Shown: in pieces, positions 22,913-33,918 of the stretch
Position numbering within the stretch: position 1 is the first letter of the stretch
Layout of the letters: each line of letters begins with the position of its first letter
Assembly (NCBI GenBank): GCA_029582165.1
Contig: CM055889.1
Span: forward strand, 12,282,841 to 12,346,840
From: Portulaca oleracea
Lineage: Eukaryota > Streptophyta > Magnoliopsida > Caryophyllales > Portulacaceae
DNA: 64,000 bases
Direction: 5' to 3'
Translations under genes and position numbers: made by a program
The notes under the pieces: model-generated
Told to the model about the DNA's origin: nothing
Seen by the model: the letters and a program-made list of their open reading frames with translations, nothing else
Databases searched by the model: none

Positions 22913-24424
22913 TGATAGGCCGCAAGTGCACGGGTGCTCGTGTAGCAAGTATCAAGGTCGATCCCACAGGGACTTTGCTAACTACGCACCAAACTAGCCT
23001 CCTAGGTGATTGCTAAATCGGTCGGGTTTTAGATTGAGAATAACTAATTCTAGTTCTAGTCACTAAAAAAGGTCAAATAAATCAAATATTCACACAATTC
23101 ACAAGATGAAATCAATATGAGAAAGACGTTCAGGGGATAAAACCTAAGTCACTTTATGAAACAAACAAGTGGATTGAACATGTATGTCATTAATTTGGTA
23201 CATTTTAGGGTCGATAATCGCATAAATTCTTCCGTAGCGAGCTTTTGGCAATGAAACGGATTGCTTAGTAAAATTGATCTCTTGGACTCTTTATTGTGTC
23301 AATTTTATCTAAGTTAAAGATCAAATTATCCAATGACCCCTAATCACAAAGTCTTCTATCTCTAGTTCACTTCATAAACCAGTTTAATCCTAAGGGCTCC
23401 GATTATCGAATTTCTCCGTTCGGTACTTCATTCAACAATCTAAATCCATGCTAATGGTGATCAAGCAAAAGCAATGACATACAAAATCAAAGGATAAATA
23501 AAATGCATTCAAACAAGATAAACAAACTTGTTCAATCCAACAATACTCAATCCATAAGAGAAACTTGAAAGGGATTATCCCCCAAACTGAAAGAAACTAC
23601 TCACTACTCATGTTCAAAACACAAAACATATCAAAATCTATTCTAGAAAGCATGAAATCTAAAAGAAAGAGAAGTAAACCGAGATGGAAATCGTTCCTCG
23701 CTTGAATGGTAGTCGGTGGGGACTTTTGCTCCTCCACTTCAATGGATTTCTTGAGAATCGATCTTCAAACTCCAATAAACTCTCAATCTTCAACTATGGA
23801 TGAATGTGGATGGATTTGTGGAGGAAGGGATGGATGATGGTAGAGATGGAGATGGATGGTGAATGGGAGTGAATGAATGAAGGTGGATGGTTGAATATGA
23901 TGATGAGTATGATGATGAGTATGAGTCAATGCCAGCAAAAACCACCGGATACATCAATTATATAGCATTAAGAGCAACCGAAACACCATTTTTGCATTAA
24001 ACAGGAGCAACACGGGTGATTCCAGGCCAACACGGACCGTGCTGGGGTCAACACGGGTCGTGTTGAATTGACACGGACCGTGTTGGTCACTGGAATCAAA
24101 TTCTCGACTTTCTGGAGGCTGAAACGACCCGTGTTGGGTCTTTTCACACCCGTGTTGGTATCTGCCGGTATCCAATGTGTTCTTGGGCTTGAGCTTGGGC
24201 CTTGGGGGTGGATTTATTCTTCAATTGTGATCCTCTTGGACTCCATACACTTGATTTTAAGCTTGATTTCTTCACTTAAACACCAATTTCCTACAAAATT
24301 ATACCAAACTCCAACCAAGCATAAAATAGAGAATTCAAGTATAAAAATAATACATTCATATTAATAATTACTCAAATTAGCTCTAAATTACCCAAGATCA
24401 CATATATATAAAATACACTTATCA
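22913..24424 (-). repeat. 3' LTR of the Athila-like element
   Basis: This LTR is downstream on the minus strand. It contains a cluster of ACACGGnCCGTGT-type palindromes at about 24008-24166. Short ORFs here recur identically in the other LTR (for example 23954-24175 and 28644-28865). Confidence 0.9.
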
Positions 24425-26345
24425 AATCCCCCCATGCTTACACCTTGCTTGTCCCTAAGCAAGGCTAATGCTCACAAACAAAAAGGAAAACAATGAAAAG
24501 AACGAAAATAGAAAATAAATGGGACAAAATGACTCAAATCAAAAGGAAAAAAGTTTCAAGGTAAAATTGAAATTTTATTTACAAATCTCCTCTGGAAAGC
24601 ATTGATAAGACATTCAATTAATCCAACTTAATCAAGCATAGCCCAAGTATGAACGAAAGTCTATCTACAAGAGAAAATGAAATCATAAAAAGAATTACAA
24701 AAGCCATACCTATCAAGATCAAACTAATCACCCTCCTGATCACAAATGAAACAAGCAAGCACACAATAATGGATGAAACTAGGAAATTGAGAGCAACCTC
24801 ACTTTAGGAAATGTGGAAACACTCCTCTCATGTGTTTGAAAAGTAACATTCAATGAAGGTGCACTCAATACTCATCGCATAACAACACTCTACCATAAGC
24901 TTGCAAATAATTTCAATTCTCTACCGCTAAAATGCAAGGTACCAATGATAATCAAGAGGACTTTTAAAAGGGTTGTAATGGGGTTAAGGTTAAGGGCAAG
25001 GGGTGGAAATATATTGGGAAAGTGGAGCTAAAAGTCAAAGCTTGGAGCATAAACCTCACCAAATTTACACAATTAAGAACTCTCACACCTTATATTCACA
25101 ATAGAACACCCCAAAATCAAGTAGAAATTGCCTCAACTCAAGGAAAAATAAACTTACACACTTGCTTTTTTTTTCATTTTTCATGTTTTTTCACTCTTTT
25201 TTTTCCTTTTCAATTCATAATCAAAGATATATACACTAATAAGGCAAACTTCCAACTCAACCCATATCAAACTATAATGGGGAACAAACTCAAGATTTTC
25301 AACTTCATAACATCCCCAACAAAACCAAACCACATAATTCACCACAATCAACCCAACTTTCACACTCTAACACTCCAAGCAATGGCTTAAGGGTAAGAAA
25401 TTATATATACGGCCATGGCTAGTTATATAGGTAATCAAAAGAAAGAGTGATACAAGGCTAAAAGAAGGGTTAAAGGCGGATATTCACAAATAAAGGGTGG
25501 CTATTTGGCTTAGTAGCTAAAATATATACAAAAGAATGCCTCTATCACATTATCAATGCACAAGCAAAAATGCAGTTTCAAAGAGATACATTGCAAGTTC
25601 TAGAGAATGAAACTAAGGATGAGTCACACATGGAAAATATGAGACTAATAAAAATGATTAGTCATTTTAAGGCTTTGTGGTCTCGCGGGTAAAAGCTCTC
25701 AAATAAACCTAGCTCAAATAGATGTATATGCCAAACTCATTCCAAAAGATCAAAAAAAAGCAATCAATCATCACGTTCAAAATGCAATGCTCAACTCACT
25801 AAGCTTTCACAAACTCTTTTTATGACTTTAATTCACAAATGGGCTACTCAAGATTAAATCTAGTTAAAAAAAAACCTAGACTTTTTCCCTCAATTTTTTT
25901 AATTTTTCTAATTTTCTGATTTTTTGGAATTTTTTTTTCTCAAAATAAAAACTAAAACTAAACTAAATGCAAACCTAGAAAATAAAACAAACTAAAAACT
26001 AAGAAAAAAAAGAAAATAAAAATCGAGGATGAATCTAACTAATGCAACTAGGTGGATGCAATTATTTATAAATAAACAAAACCAAAAAACTAAGAAAAAC
26101 AAACAAAAACAAACTCAAGACACTACTACACATTTATACAATTCCCCCCATGCTTGGATAAAGCATTGCCCTCAATGCAAGCACATTCAAATAAATTGAA
26201 AAAGGGGAAATAAGGAAAGATCTCACTGTGTTAGGTCTTTGGATGCACTTAAACTATCGCCTCTTCAAGAATGGGGCGAATGGAGCATCAGCCGCTCCAT
26301 CAAGAATTCAAGACTAGGGCCATTACTTGGATCACGTCAATGCCC
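24425..26345 (-). other. Non-coding internal region of the Athila-like element
   Basis: AT-rich sequence with many A-runs and no conserved domain. A second CAAGCATGGGGGGAA tract at about 26146-26160 resembles the polypurine tract, so this stretch may replace the deleted pol. The 25022-25390 ORF has no recognisable features. Confidence 0.5.
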
Positions 26346-27476
26346 TTAGAAGCTTGTCAAACTCTTGACATGCGGTTTACAAGCTTGCAAATAAGAAAGC
26401 AACAAAAGAGTTATAGCAGAAAATGTAAGTATCGCTTTCTTAAATAGATCAAAGGCCTTAGAAAAATCAAAAGAATCAAAATAAGTTGTCCACATGAGTT
26501 TTCTAGGCAAGTCCTCTAGGTAAATACAATATGGATCAAGAGAGGAATGGTACCCTCTTGATGTACCTATGGACAAATAAAGAATATTGTTGTTCCCCTC
26601 AAGCATATCACAAGAATTAACCTTGGCCACATAGCCCACATCAACATGAACACATATGGTCTTTTCAACAAAAGTGGGTTCATCTAGGCACTTAGGGGAA
26701 TAGGAAGGTGGTGAACAAGGAGTAGAAGCATGGAATAAGACATGGGAAGTAGGGAGTACAACATCATCAAATTCTTTGCTTGAAGGATCTAATTCACCCA
26801 CAACCCCCTCACAAGCCTCCTCATCAATAGTATCAACTGACCCATGAGAAAAATCATCATCATACCTAGCAACAAACCCATAGGACTCACTCACCTTAAA
26901 CCCCATCGACTGAGAAAAAGGTAAGGATGCATCATGAAATGTAGAGGCACCATCAATAGTGTCTCTGGGTAAGCTAGGGTAAGATGGAGCAACAATTTGC
27001 AAAGATGCCTCAAACGGGTCAAGTATTTCCTCTAGACTAGCATCTAACTTATCTTGTTGCTCAAGCATTTCCCTCATCAAAACCTCAAGTCTGGCTAAAC
27101 TAGGGCATGTAGAATCATCATGGTCAAGAGAACAACATAATCGACAAGGAGACAAACAATGGGGTTGAGTATATAATCTAGCATGAGATGCACAAGGATT
27201 AGAGTGAGAGTAACTAGATGCACAAAAAGAATTCTCAAAATAAAGTGTATCACGTGCAAGCCACTCAAGCAAACTCCAAGCTTCATCAACAATTCTAGCA
27301 TAAAATCCAAAATACTCAAATAGAGTACGAGTCTCACTATTCACCCCCTCAACAACAATATCAAGAATATCTGATTTCCCAGGCTCAACACCACATGGAA
27401 CATGACAAGCAAGTAATCGCTCAAAATAGCGCCAAAATAACTCCTGCTCAAATTGGGGGAAATAGATAATTGCCAT
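26346..27476 (-). CDS. Gag-like protein of the Athila-like element (376 aa)
   Basis: An intact ORF starts ~100 bp after the PBS. I do not recognise a standard gag domain by sequence. Residues 111-124 (CRLCCSLDHDDSTC) fit the C-X2-C-X4-H-X4-C zinc knuckle used by gag proteins to bind RNA, followed by a helical acidic segment (LARLEVLMREMLEQQDKLD). The C-terminus has a hydrophobic stretch (ILTFSAITLLLLSYLQA, about residues 346-362) that could cross a membrane, unusual for gag. Position and knuckle support a gag role; a chimeric or captured ORF is possible. It is the only coding capacity of the element. Confidence 0.55.
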   Translation of the reverse strand: MAIIYFPQFEQELFWRYFERLLACHVPCGVEPGKSDILDIVVEGVNSETRTLFEYFGFYARIVDEAWSLLEWLARDTLYFENSFCASSYSHSNPCASHARLYTQPHCLSPCRLCCSLDHDDSTCPSLARLEVLMREMLEQQDKLDASLEEILDPFEASLQIVAPSYPSLPRDTIDGASTFHDASLPFSQSMGFKVSESYGFVARYDDDFSHGSVDTIDEEACEGVVGELDPSSKEFDDVVLPTSHVLFHASTPCSPPSYSPKCLDEPTFVEKTICVHVDVGYVAKVNSCDMLEGNNNILYLSIGTSRGYHSSLDPYCIYLEDLPRKLMWTTYFDSFDFSKAFDLFKKAILTFSAITLLLLSYLQACKPHVKSLTSF

Positions 27477-27606
27477 TTTTTTGAATTTTTTTTTGAGAAA
27501 AACTATGAAAACGAGAAAAACAAAAAGAAAAATGATCTAGTCAATCTAAGGATATTTGTTCGGTGGCGGCTAGGGACAAAGTCCCCGGCAACGGCGCCAA
27601 AAACTT

Positions 27607-29114
27607 GATAGGCCGCAAGTGCACGGGTGCTCGTGTAGCAAGTATCAAGGTCGATCCCACAGGGACTTTGCTAACTACGCACCAAACTAGCCTCCTAGGT
27701 GATTGCTAAATCGGTCGGGTTTTAGATTGAGAATAACTAATTCTAGTTCTAGTCACTAAAAAAGGTCAAATAAATCAAATATTCACACAATTCACAAGAT
27801 GAAATCAATATGAGAAAGACGTTAGGATAAAACCTAAGTCACTTTATGAATCAAACAAGTGGATTGAACATGTATGTCACTAATTTGGTACATTTTAGGG
27901 TCGATAATCGCATAAATTCTTCCGTAGCGAGCTTTTGGCAATGAAATGGATTGCTTAGTAAAATTGATCTCTTGGACTCTTTATTGTGTCAATTTTATCT
28001 AAGTTAAAGATCAAATTATCCAATGACCCCTAATCACAAAGTCTTCTATCTCTAGTTCACTTCATAAACCAGTTTAATCCTAAGGGCTCCGATTATCGAA
28101 TTTCTCCGTTCGGTACTTCATTCAACAATCTAAATCCATGCTAATGGTGATCAAGCAAAAGCAATGACATACAAAATCAAAGGATAAATAAAATGCATTC
28201 AAACAAGATAAACAAACTTGTTCAATCCAACAATACTCAATCCATAAGAGAAACTTGAAAGGGATTATCCCCCAAACTGAAAGAAACTATTCACTACTCA
28301 TGTTCAAAACACAAAACATATCAAAATCTATTCTAGAAAGCATGAAATCTAAAAGAAAGAGAAGTAAACCGAGATGGAAATCGTTCCTCGCTTGAATGGT
28401 AGTCGGTGGGGACTTTTGCTCCTCCACTTCAATGGATTTCTTGAGAATCGATCTTCAAACTCCAATAAACTCTGAATCTTCAACTATGGATGAATGTGGA
28501 TGGATTTGTGGAGGAAGGGATGGATGATGGTAGAGATGGAGATGGATGGTGAATGGGAGTGAATGAATGAAGGTGGATGGTTGAATATGATGATGAGGAT
28601 GATGATGAGGATGAGTCAATGCCAGCAAAAACCACCGGATACATCAATTATATAGCATTAAGAGCAACCGAAACACCATTTTTGCATTAAACAGGAGCAA
28701 CACGGGTGATTCCAGGCCAACACGGACCGTGCTAGGGTCAACACGGGTCGTGTTGAATTGACACGGACCATGTTGGTCACTGGAATCAAATTCTCGACTT
28801 TCTGGAGGCTGAAACGACCCGTGTTGGGTCTTTTCACACCCGTGTTGGTATCTGCCGGTATCCAATGTGTTCTTGGGCTTGAGCTTGGGCCTTGGGGGTG
28901 GATTTATTCTTCAATTGTGATCCTCTTGGACTCCATACACTTGATTTTAAGCTTGATTTCTTCACTTAAACACCAATTTCCTACAAAATTATACCAAACT
29001 CCAACCAAGCATAAAATAGAGAATTCAAGTATAAAAATAATACATTCATATTAATAATTACTCAAATTAGCTCTAAATTACCCAAGATCACATATATATA
29101 AAATACACTTATCA
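27607..29114 (-). repeat. 5' LTR of the Athila-like element
   Basis: This LTR is upstream on the minus strand, next to the PBS. It is almost identical to 22913-24424. Confidence 0.9.
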
Positions 29115-29601
29115 AATATAAATAAGAGAACTGATTCTCTTTACATCTATCGATTTCCAAGGAAGAAAATCGTTGTAAGAACTTTGTGAAAGAAAGTTCT
29201 GAGTGTAGGAGTATTTGAGTGAATATTCCGAGTGTAGCCATTCTTGTGTAGTGGTGAGTTTTGTGTAACCAGTGGTCATACTGGTGAGGACCTCTAGGGT
29301 CGTGAGTTCCAAGCTAAACAAGTGCCTCTCTGCTGTGTGAGGTCACTGTTTGTAATCGCCTCCACTGTGAGGCCTCATATTCAGAAGACCTCTGTTGTGT
29401 CTTCTAATCCGGTAGGCCAATTGAGGACCTCACAAGTTCTCTTTTGTGCTGAGTTGTAACCTCCTCCTCTTTAGCACTTTTGGTCATTCAATAAAGAAGT
29501 TATTTTTCATGTAAAAGTGCTACTAACTTGGTTGTGTTGATTGAAGTGCAGAATTATTTTTATAACCCTAATCACCCCCCCTCTAGGGTTATTTCAATAT
29601 T

Positions 29602-29924
29602 AAAACGACTTCTAATATGAATTGGTCTAATAATTTATCAAAGGCTAACTTTTATTAGAGTCATCCTAAATAAACTATTAATCACCCCGGTATTCATAAA
29701 TAGTCACCAGAATGTTATATATCTTATAATAAATTTACGATGAGACAGTCTTACATAAGAATTACTGGATCAAAAATATGATTGGTTTCAATCTACTAAA
29801 TAACATTTATTCATGCTCATTATCAATCCTTTTTTTTTTCTTATTCATGTTCATTATCAATATTAGTGACATCGATATTTAGAACATGGAAAGATATAAT
29901 TTTCCAAAGAATGAAACCAATGAC
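29602..29924. other. Short unassigned flank between two LTR elements
   Basis: AT-rich sequence with no gene. It continues, across the SIRE-like insertion, the host sequence that ends at 18674. Confidence 0.4.
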
Positions 29925-32165
29925 CACAGACGATCACCGGAGAACCACCCGACCACCTACGACCTCCATCTGCCCTCGCCATCGATGCGCACCCGTCAGC
30001 CACCAACCACAGTCGTGCCTGCCATCCCTTGTGTATGGTATAAACCCGAACCTGTTTTGTTGTTTTATTTCGTTCACTGTCAGTGTTTTATTAGTATTAA
30101 TATTATTCTTGCCTTCTAATCTGATTGTATTCATGTTATTTACATATAGAATTCATGTTTATAATATGGTTGTATTAAGTGTTTAATTTTGTGGGTTAAT
30201 TAACAATCTTTGCTCATTTTTGTGATGTACATTGTTTAGTTTATGTAAATTACATTTAGGGGTTTGATTAGGGAAAATTATTGGACATAATTTACAGTGG
30301 CTATGTGCTAAAGTTCTCTTTTAACGCTTGATGGTTATGATAATGGGGTAATCATTAGTTTGCTAGTATGTGTGAGTAATATAGTGTTTGAGACCTCCTT
30401 CCTGTTTTTTTATAAGTTGTATGATAACTTATACTTATTAAAGTTTCAAACTTTACGTATTTATGTTATTACTATGTGACTATTAAGTGATTATGTTCGT
30501 GTCACTATTGGAGTTTTTCTATGTAAAATTATGTGTAATTACCAAAAGAGCATTCTAAAACTCCTTCGTCTGTTTTATACATCTTTATAATATATTATAT
30601 TTAGTAAAGTTTCAAATCTTATGTATGTATATTATTAGTACATGGTTATGTTATTATTACATTATTATCGAGTTTTCTTTACTTGAAAAGGTTTCATTTT
30701 GGTTGAAATTGAAGGTGATTAGGCCTTGTTGTGTTGTTATGTTATAATATGAATATTATGTTAATGTTACTTATTATAGTACTAGTATCGAGTTATGGTT
30801 TTAAATGTGTTGTTTCGATTTTATTATATTACCTTTATAAAAGGTGTGTTGTGATGTTCGTGATATCATGATAGTTATATATGCTCGTTACATGACTAAC
30901 TAACTAATGAGAGTGTGATAAGGTTGGGGGTAGGGTAGGATTCATGTGTAACTAATTGTCGTAGAAAGTATTAATTTTAGAAGTTTATATTCAAATTATA
31001 GGTCCGAGCGAGACGACGCGATAGTTAGCTCCCGTGTGTAAGTGTCGCAGTAAAGAGAAGTTTTGTTCAGGTAATGTCTATGTCCTATTCCCCTTTGGGA
31101 TGTTCTTTTATCTGTTTTGTGATTTTAATCTGTTTTGTGAAGCATGCATCCCGCACGGGGATTTTCCGTGAAATTTGGACTGTCTGATTTGGATGTCTAT
31201 GAGTTCTTTTTTTGAGTTGAGTAAAACGTGACAGTCTTTTAAACTCTGAGTTTTATTTTGTCGGTTTTGAAAACTTGGTTGGGTTTTTGTTTAAAGTCTG
31301 ACGTCTGAACTTCATAAGATACTAATAATCAAAGTGAAACCATAAGCGGGTTGCGGGTAACGACCCAAAGACCAGGATCTGTTCCTGCAGGGGAGTTATC
31401 ATGAGATCGGGGAGTCCCGATATGTTTCTGAGATTGATTCTGTTTTTGGGACTGGCCATCCATATTCTGATTCTGAGGATTTGAAATCCTGCTCTGATTC
31501 TGATTATGATATTCTGGGGATAGGCAAATCTCGCCTGCATAATAAAATTCTGATTGTTTTCTGAGGAAATGATTACTCTGTTTCTGATTTCTGATGTCTG
31601 ATTTTGAGATTGAAAAGTGAGTTGAGATTTCTGGAACATTGTGTTTTTCTGAGTTAAAAGTTGGTACTGTTGGTTTCTAAGTTCTGTTTTATTTCTGAAC
31701 TCTGGTTATTTCTGGGTTGGGTTTCAAATGAGTTGCGAAAAGGTTTGACTTGTTCCCCTCCCCTAAATGAATTGAAATGAACTTTAAGCTGTTTTGACAG
31801 TTAGGGGTAGACATTATTGAGGTTTCCCCTCTCATGTTTATAAATGTTATGTTTTTAGGTGAAGGCTTCTGTAATGGGAACGAGAACTAGCAGTGAGGAT
31901 GTCTAGAGTTTTGTTTGAATAAAGTGTTTAGTGGTATAACGTTAGACTTGAAATCTTCTAGTAGTTTCTTATGTTGTTGAACTAAGAATGATGTTTAGTT
32001 ATTAATTTGAAGTTCGTAGTTTGTTTTGTTAATCTCTGTTCTCGCCTTGTATCTCTTCGGAGATACGGCAGTAACGCCTAAGTTAATTAAAAAAAAATTG
32101 AGTCTTCCGGTGTTAACGTTAGTTTGACTTTGACGTTTTTATAATTGAACTTCCGAGGCGTTACA
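29925..32165 (+). repeat. Partial 5' LTR of the Tekay-like element
   Basis: It aligns with 34820-36946 and 38071-38206, with many substitutions and small indels. The first ~900 bp of the LTR, including its promoter, are missing. Confidence 0.8.
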
Positions 32166-32397
32166 GAATGGTATCAGAGCTCTGGGTTACGACCTGGTAG
32201 CTCCTAAGAGTCTATTATGTTTTTAGTTAGAGCTTAGGATGCTATGTTCGGAGTGTGAGTGTAGGATGGGGACTGGGATATATTATGCTCCCTAATTGTT
32301 TATGAGTTTAAATGCTTGCTTAATCTGTTGATATCATGTAGCCCTGTGAACATTTTGTTATGCTCGAACCATTAGGGTAGAAACTCGTTAGTAAGAG

Positions 32398-33746
32398 ATG
32401 GATATGGCGAATTCTTCTGACCCCTGGACGACCCAAGATGACGGAACCAGATCTAAAGGGCCTCCAGGTAGACCTACCCCAACTAGTGATGAGCTGAGAC
32501 AACGGCTTGCAGAACTCCGAGAGACAGCAGCTGCACGAGCAGCACAAGTTGCTCGATCTACCACGAATGGAGAGGATACCCCATTGATAGCCCCTGATAT
32601 GGCACAACTTATGATGATGGAGATGATGACTCGGCAGACCAAGCATCTTCAACGAATGTCGGAGCAAATAGGCGGACCAAGGAGAGCAACAATGCCTCTT
32701 TATTTAAAGAGTTCAACAACCTCAACCCTCCCACCTACTCTGGGGCAGCTGACCCCAAATTGTTTGAAGAGTGGATACGCGACATCGAAAAGAAAATCGA
32801 TGCTCTTCCTTGTCCTGAGGAGCGGAAAGTTGGATTTGCGACCTACCACCTGACAGGAGAGGTTGACTTATGGTGGACGAGTGTGGAGGAACGACATAAT
32901 GAACATGGGTTCAACTGGAACCGGTTCAAAAAGATGTTGAAGAATCGTTTTTATCCTATGTCGCTCCAAAAGGCTAAGGAGAAAAAGTTCTTAGAATTGG
33001 AACAAGGAAAGAATAGCGTGCTGGAATACGCTGCCAAGTTCTCAGAATTGTCCCGCTTCGCTTCGGCATACGTGGCTGATGAAGTTTTGAAGTTGAATCG
33101 TTTTGAGTGTGGCCTGAGTTTTGACATACAAGATTGTGTGTCAGCACGCATGTTCACATCGTACCAGGAGATGCTAGACGTGACCATCAACATTGAGAGA
33201 GTAGCTATAGCCCGGGAGACACATCTGAATAAGCAAGGCAATAAGAGAAAGGAACTTTCCCGCTCTGATCATACTCCAATATACCCCGACAAGAGAAGCC
33301 ACCACAACAACTGGCAGAGTAACCGAGCACCACCGCAGGGGTCGTTTTTTAGAGCTTGTGGTAGGCTAGGCCATATCACTAGGGAGTGCAGGACTAACCT
33401 GAGGGCAAGCTGCTACCAGTGTGGCAGCCCACATCATATAGTGAGAGACTGCCCACTTCCAGCACCAGAAGGATCCAACCATCGAAGAACCAATGATCAA
33501 GGGGCCCCACCTTTAACATACCAAGGACAAGGAGGCTACAACAGGAACCCAAGGCAACAACACCTGAATCAGGATGACTCCAATGGCAACCAAGCTAATC
33601 GTGACAAGCCACCTCGCCAGCAAGATCAAGCAACGCACAACCAGGGAGGTCGAGTGTACGTAGTGTGGGATAATGAAGCAGAAAATTTGGACGACGTTGA
33701 CATTGGTACTCATCTCTCTTTTCATCGTAAGTTACAGTATGATTAA
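32398..33746 (+). pseudogene. gag: Ty3/gypsy gag with one frameshift
   Basis: It starts at ATG 32398 (MDMANSSDPW), 230 bp after the PBS. The N-terminal frame runs to about 32695, where the coherent reading moves to the frame that is open to 33746. The second part carries the Retrotrans_gag core (LFEEWIRDIEKKIDAL, FATYHLTGEVDLWW, FLELEQGKNSVLEYAAKF). Two knuckles follow: a degenerate one (FRACGRLGHITREC, first Cys lost) and an intact C-X2-C-X4-H-X4-C (CYQCGSPHHIVRDC). The open frame stops soon after with no protease DTG or DSG. Gag would assemble particles and package RNA, with enzymes supplied in trans. Confidence 0.85.
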
Positions 33747-33918
33747 GTTTTGGCTCCTATGCTTGTGGCATGTTGAGTTTCGAGGACGAAACTCTTTTGA
33801 AGAAGGTAGTGATGTAAGACCTCGAGTTTTGGTTAGAGCTACTGTTGGATTCCGTCTGAAAAACCGTTAAGTATGAGTTTAAGTTTCGAGGACGAAACTT
33901 CTTTTAAGGGGGTAATGA

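Larger units (their letters stand above)
22913..29114 (-). mobile_element. Gag-only Athila-like Ty3/gypsy element nested in an LTR, 6202 bp
   Basis: It is flanked by the 5-bp duplication AATAT (22908-22912 and 29115-29119). Two LTRs of ~1.5 kb (22913-24424 and 27607-29114) run TGATAAGTG...GCCTATCA on the minus strand. Next to the upstream LTR, the minus strand reads TGGCGCCGTTGCCGGGGAC (about 27575-27600), complementary to the 3' end of tRNA-Asp and typical of Athila-type elements. A polypurine tract GCATGGGGGGATT lies before the other LTR. The LTRs differ at about ten sites plus a few-base indel, so insertion is recent. The 3.2-kb interior has one gag-like ORF and no pol. Confidence 0.9.
18675..29596 (+). 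mobile_element. Gag-only copia (SIRE/Maximus-like) retrotransposon, split by a nested element
   Basis: LTRs of 1147 bp start TGAAGAATCTCAACTGG and end GGGTTATTTCA. The 5-bp duplication ATATT flanks the element at 18670-18674 and 29597-29601. The PBS TGGTATCAAAGC (19824-19835) and polypurine tract AAAAAGGGGGAGAT (22230-22243) are present. The 2.4-kb internal region encodes only gag-like protein; no protease, integrase or RT motif is found. The two LTRs differ at roughly a dozen positions by eye. The 3' LTR is interrupted by the Athila-like element at 22913-29114. It would depend on a full-length relative for enzymes. Confidence 0.9.
22244..29596 (+). repeat. 3' LTR of the SIRE-like element, in two parts
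   Basis: LTR sequence is at 22244-22912 and 29115-29596 (the first five bases of the second part are the AATAT target duplication). Together they match the whole 5' LTR. The middle is the Athila-like insertion. Confidence 0.93.

Noticed and set aside
24068..24364. 98-codon plus ORF, repeated at 28758-29054
   Set aside because: It is part of the Athila-like LTR, on the strand opposite to the element.
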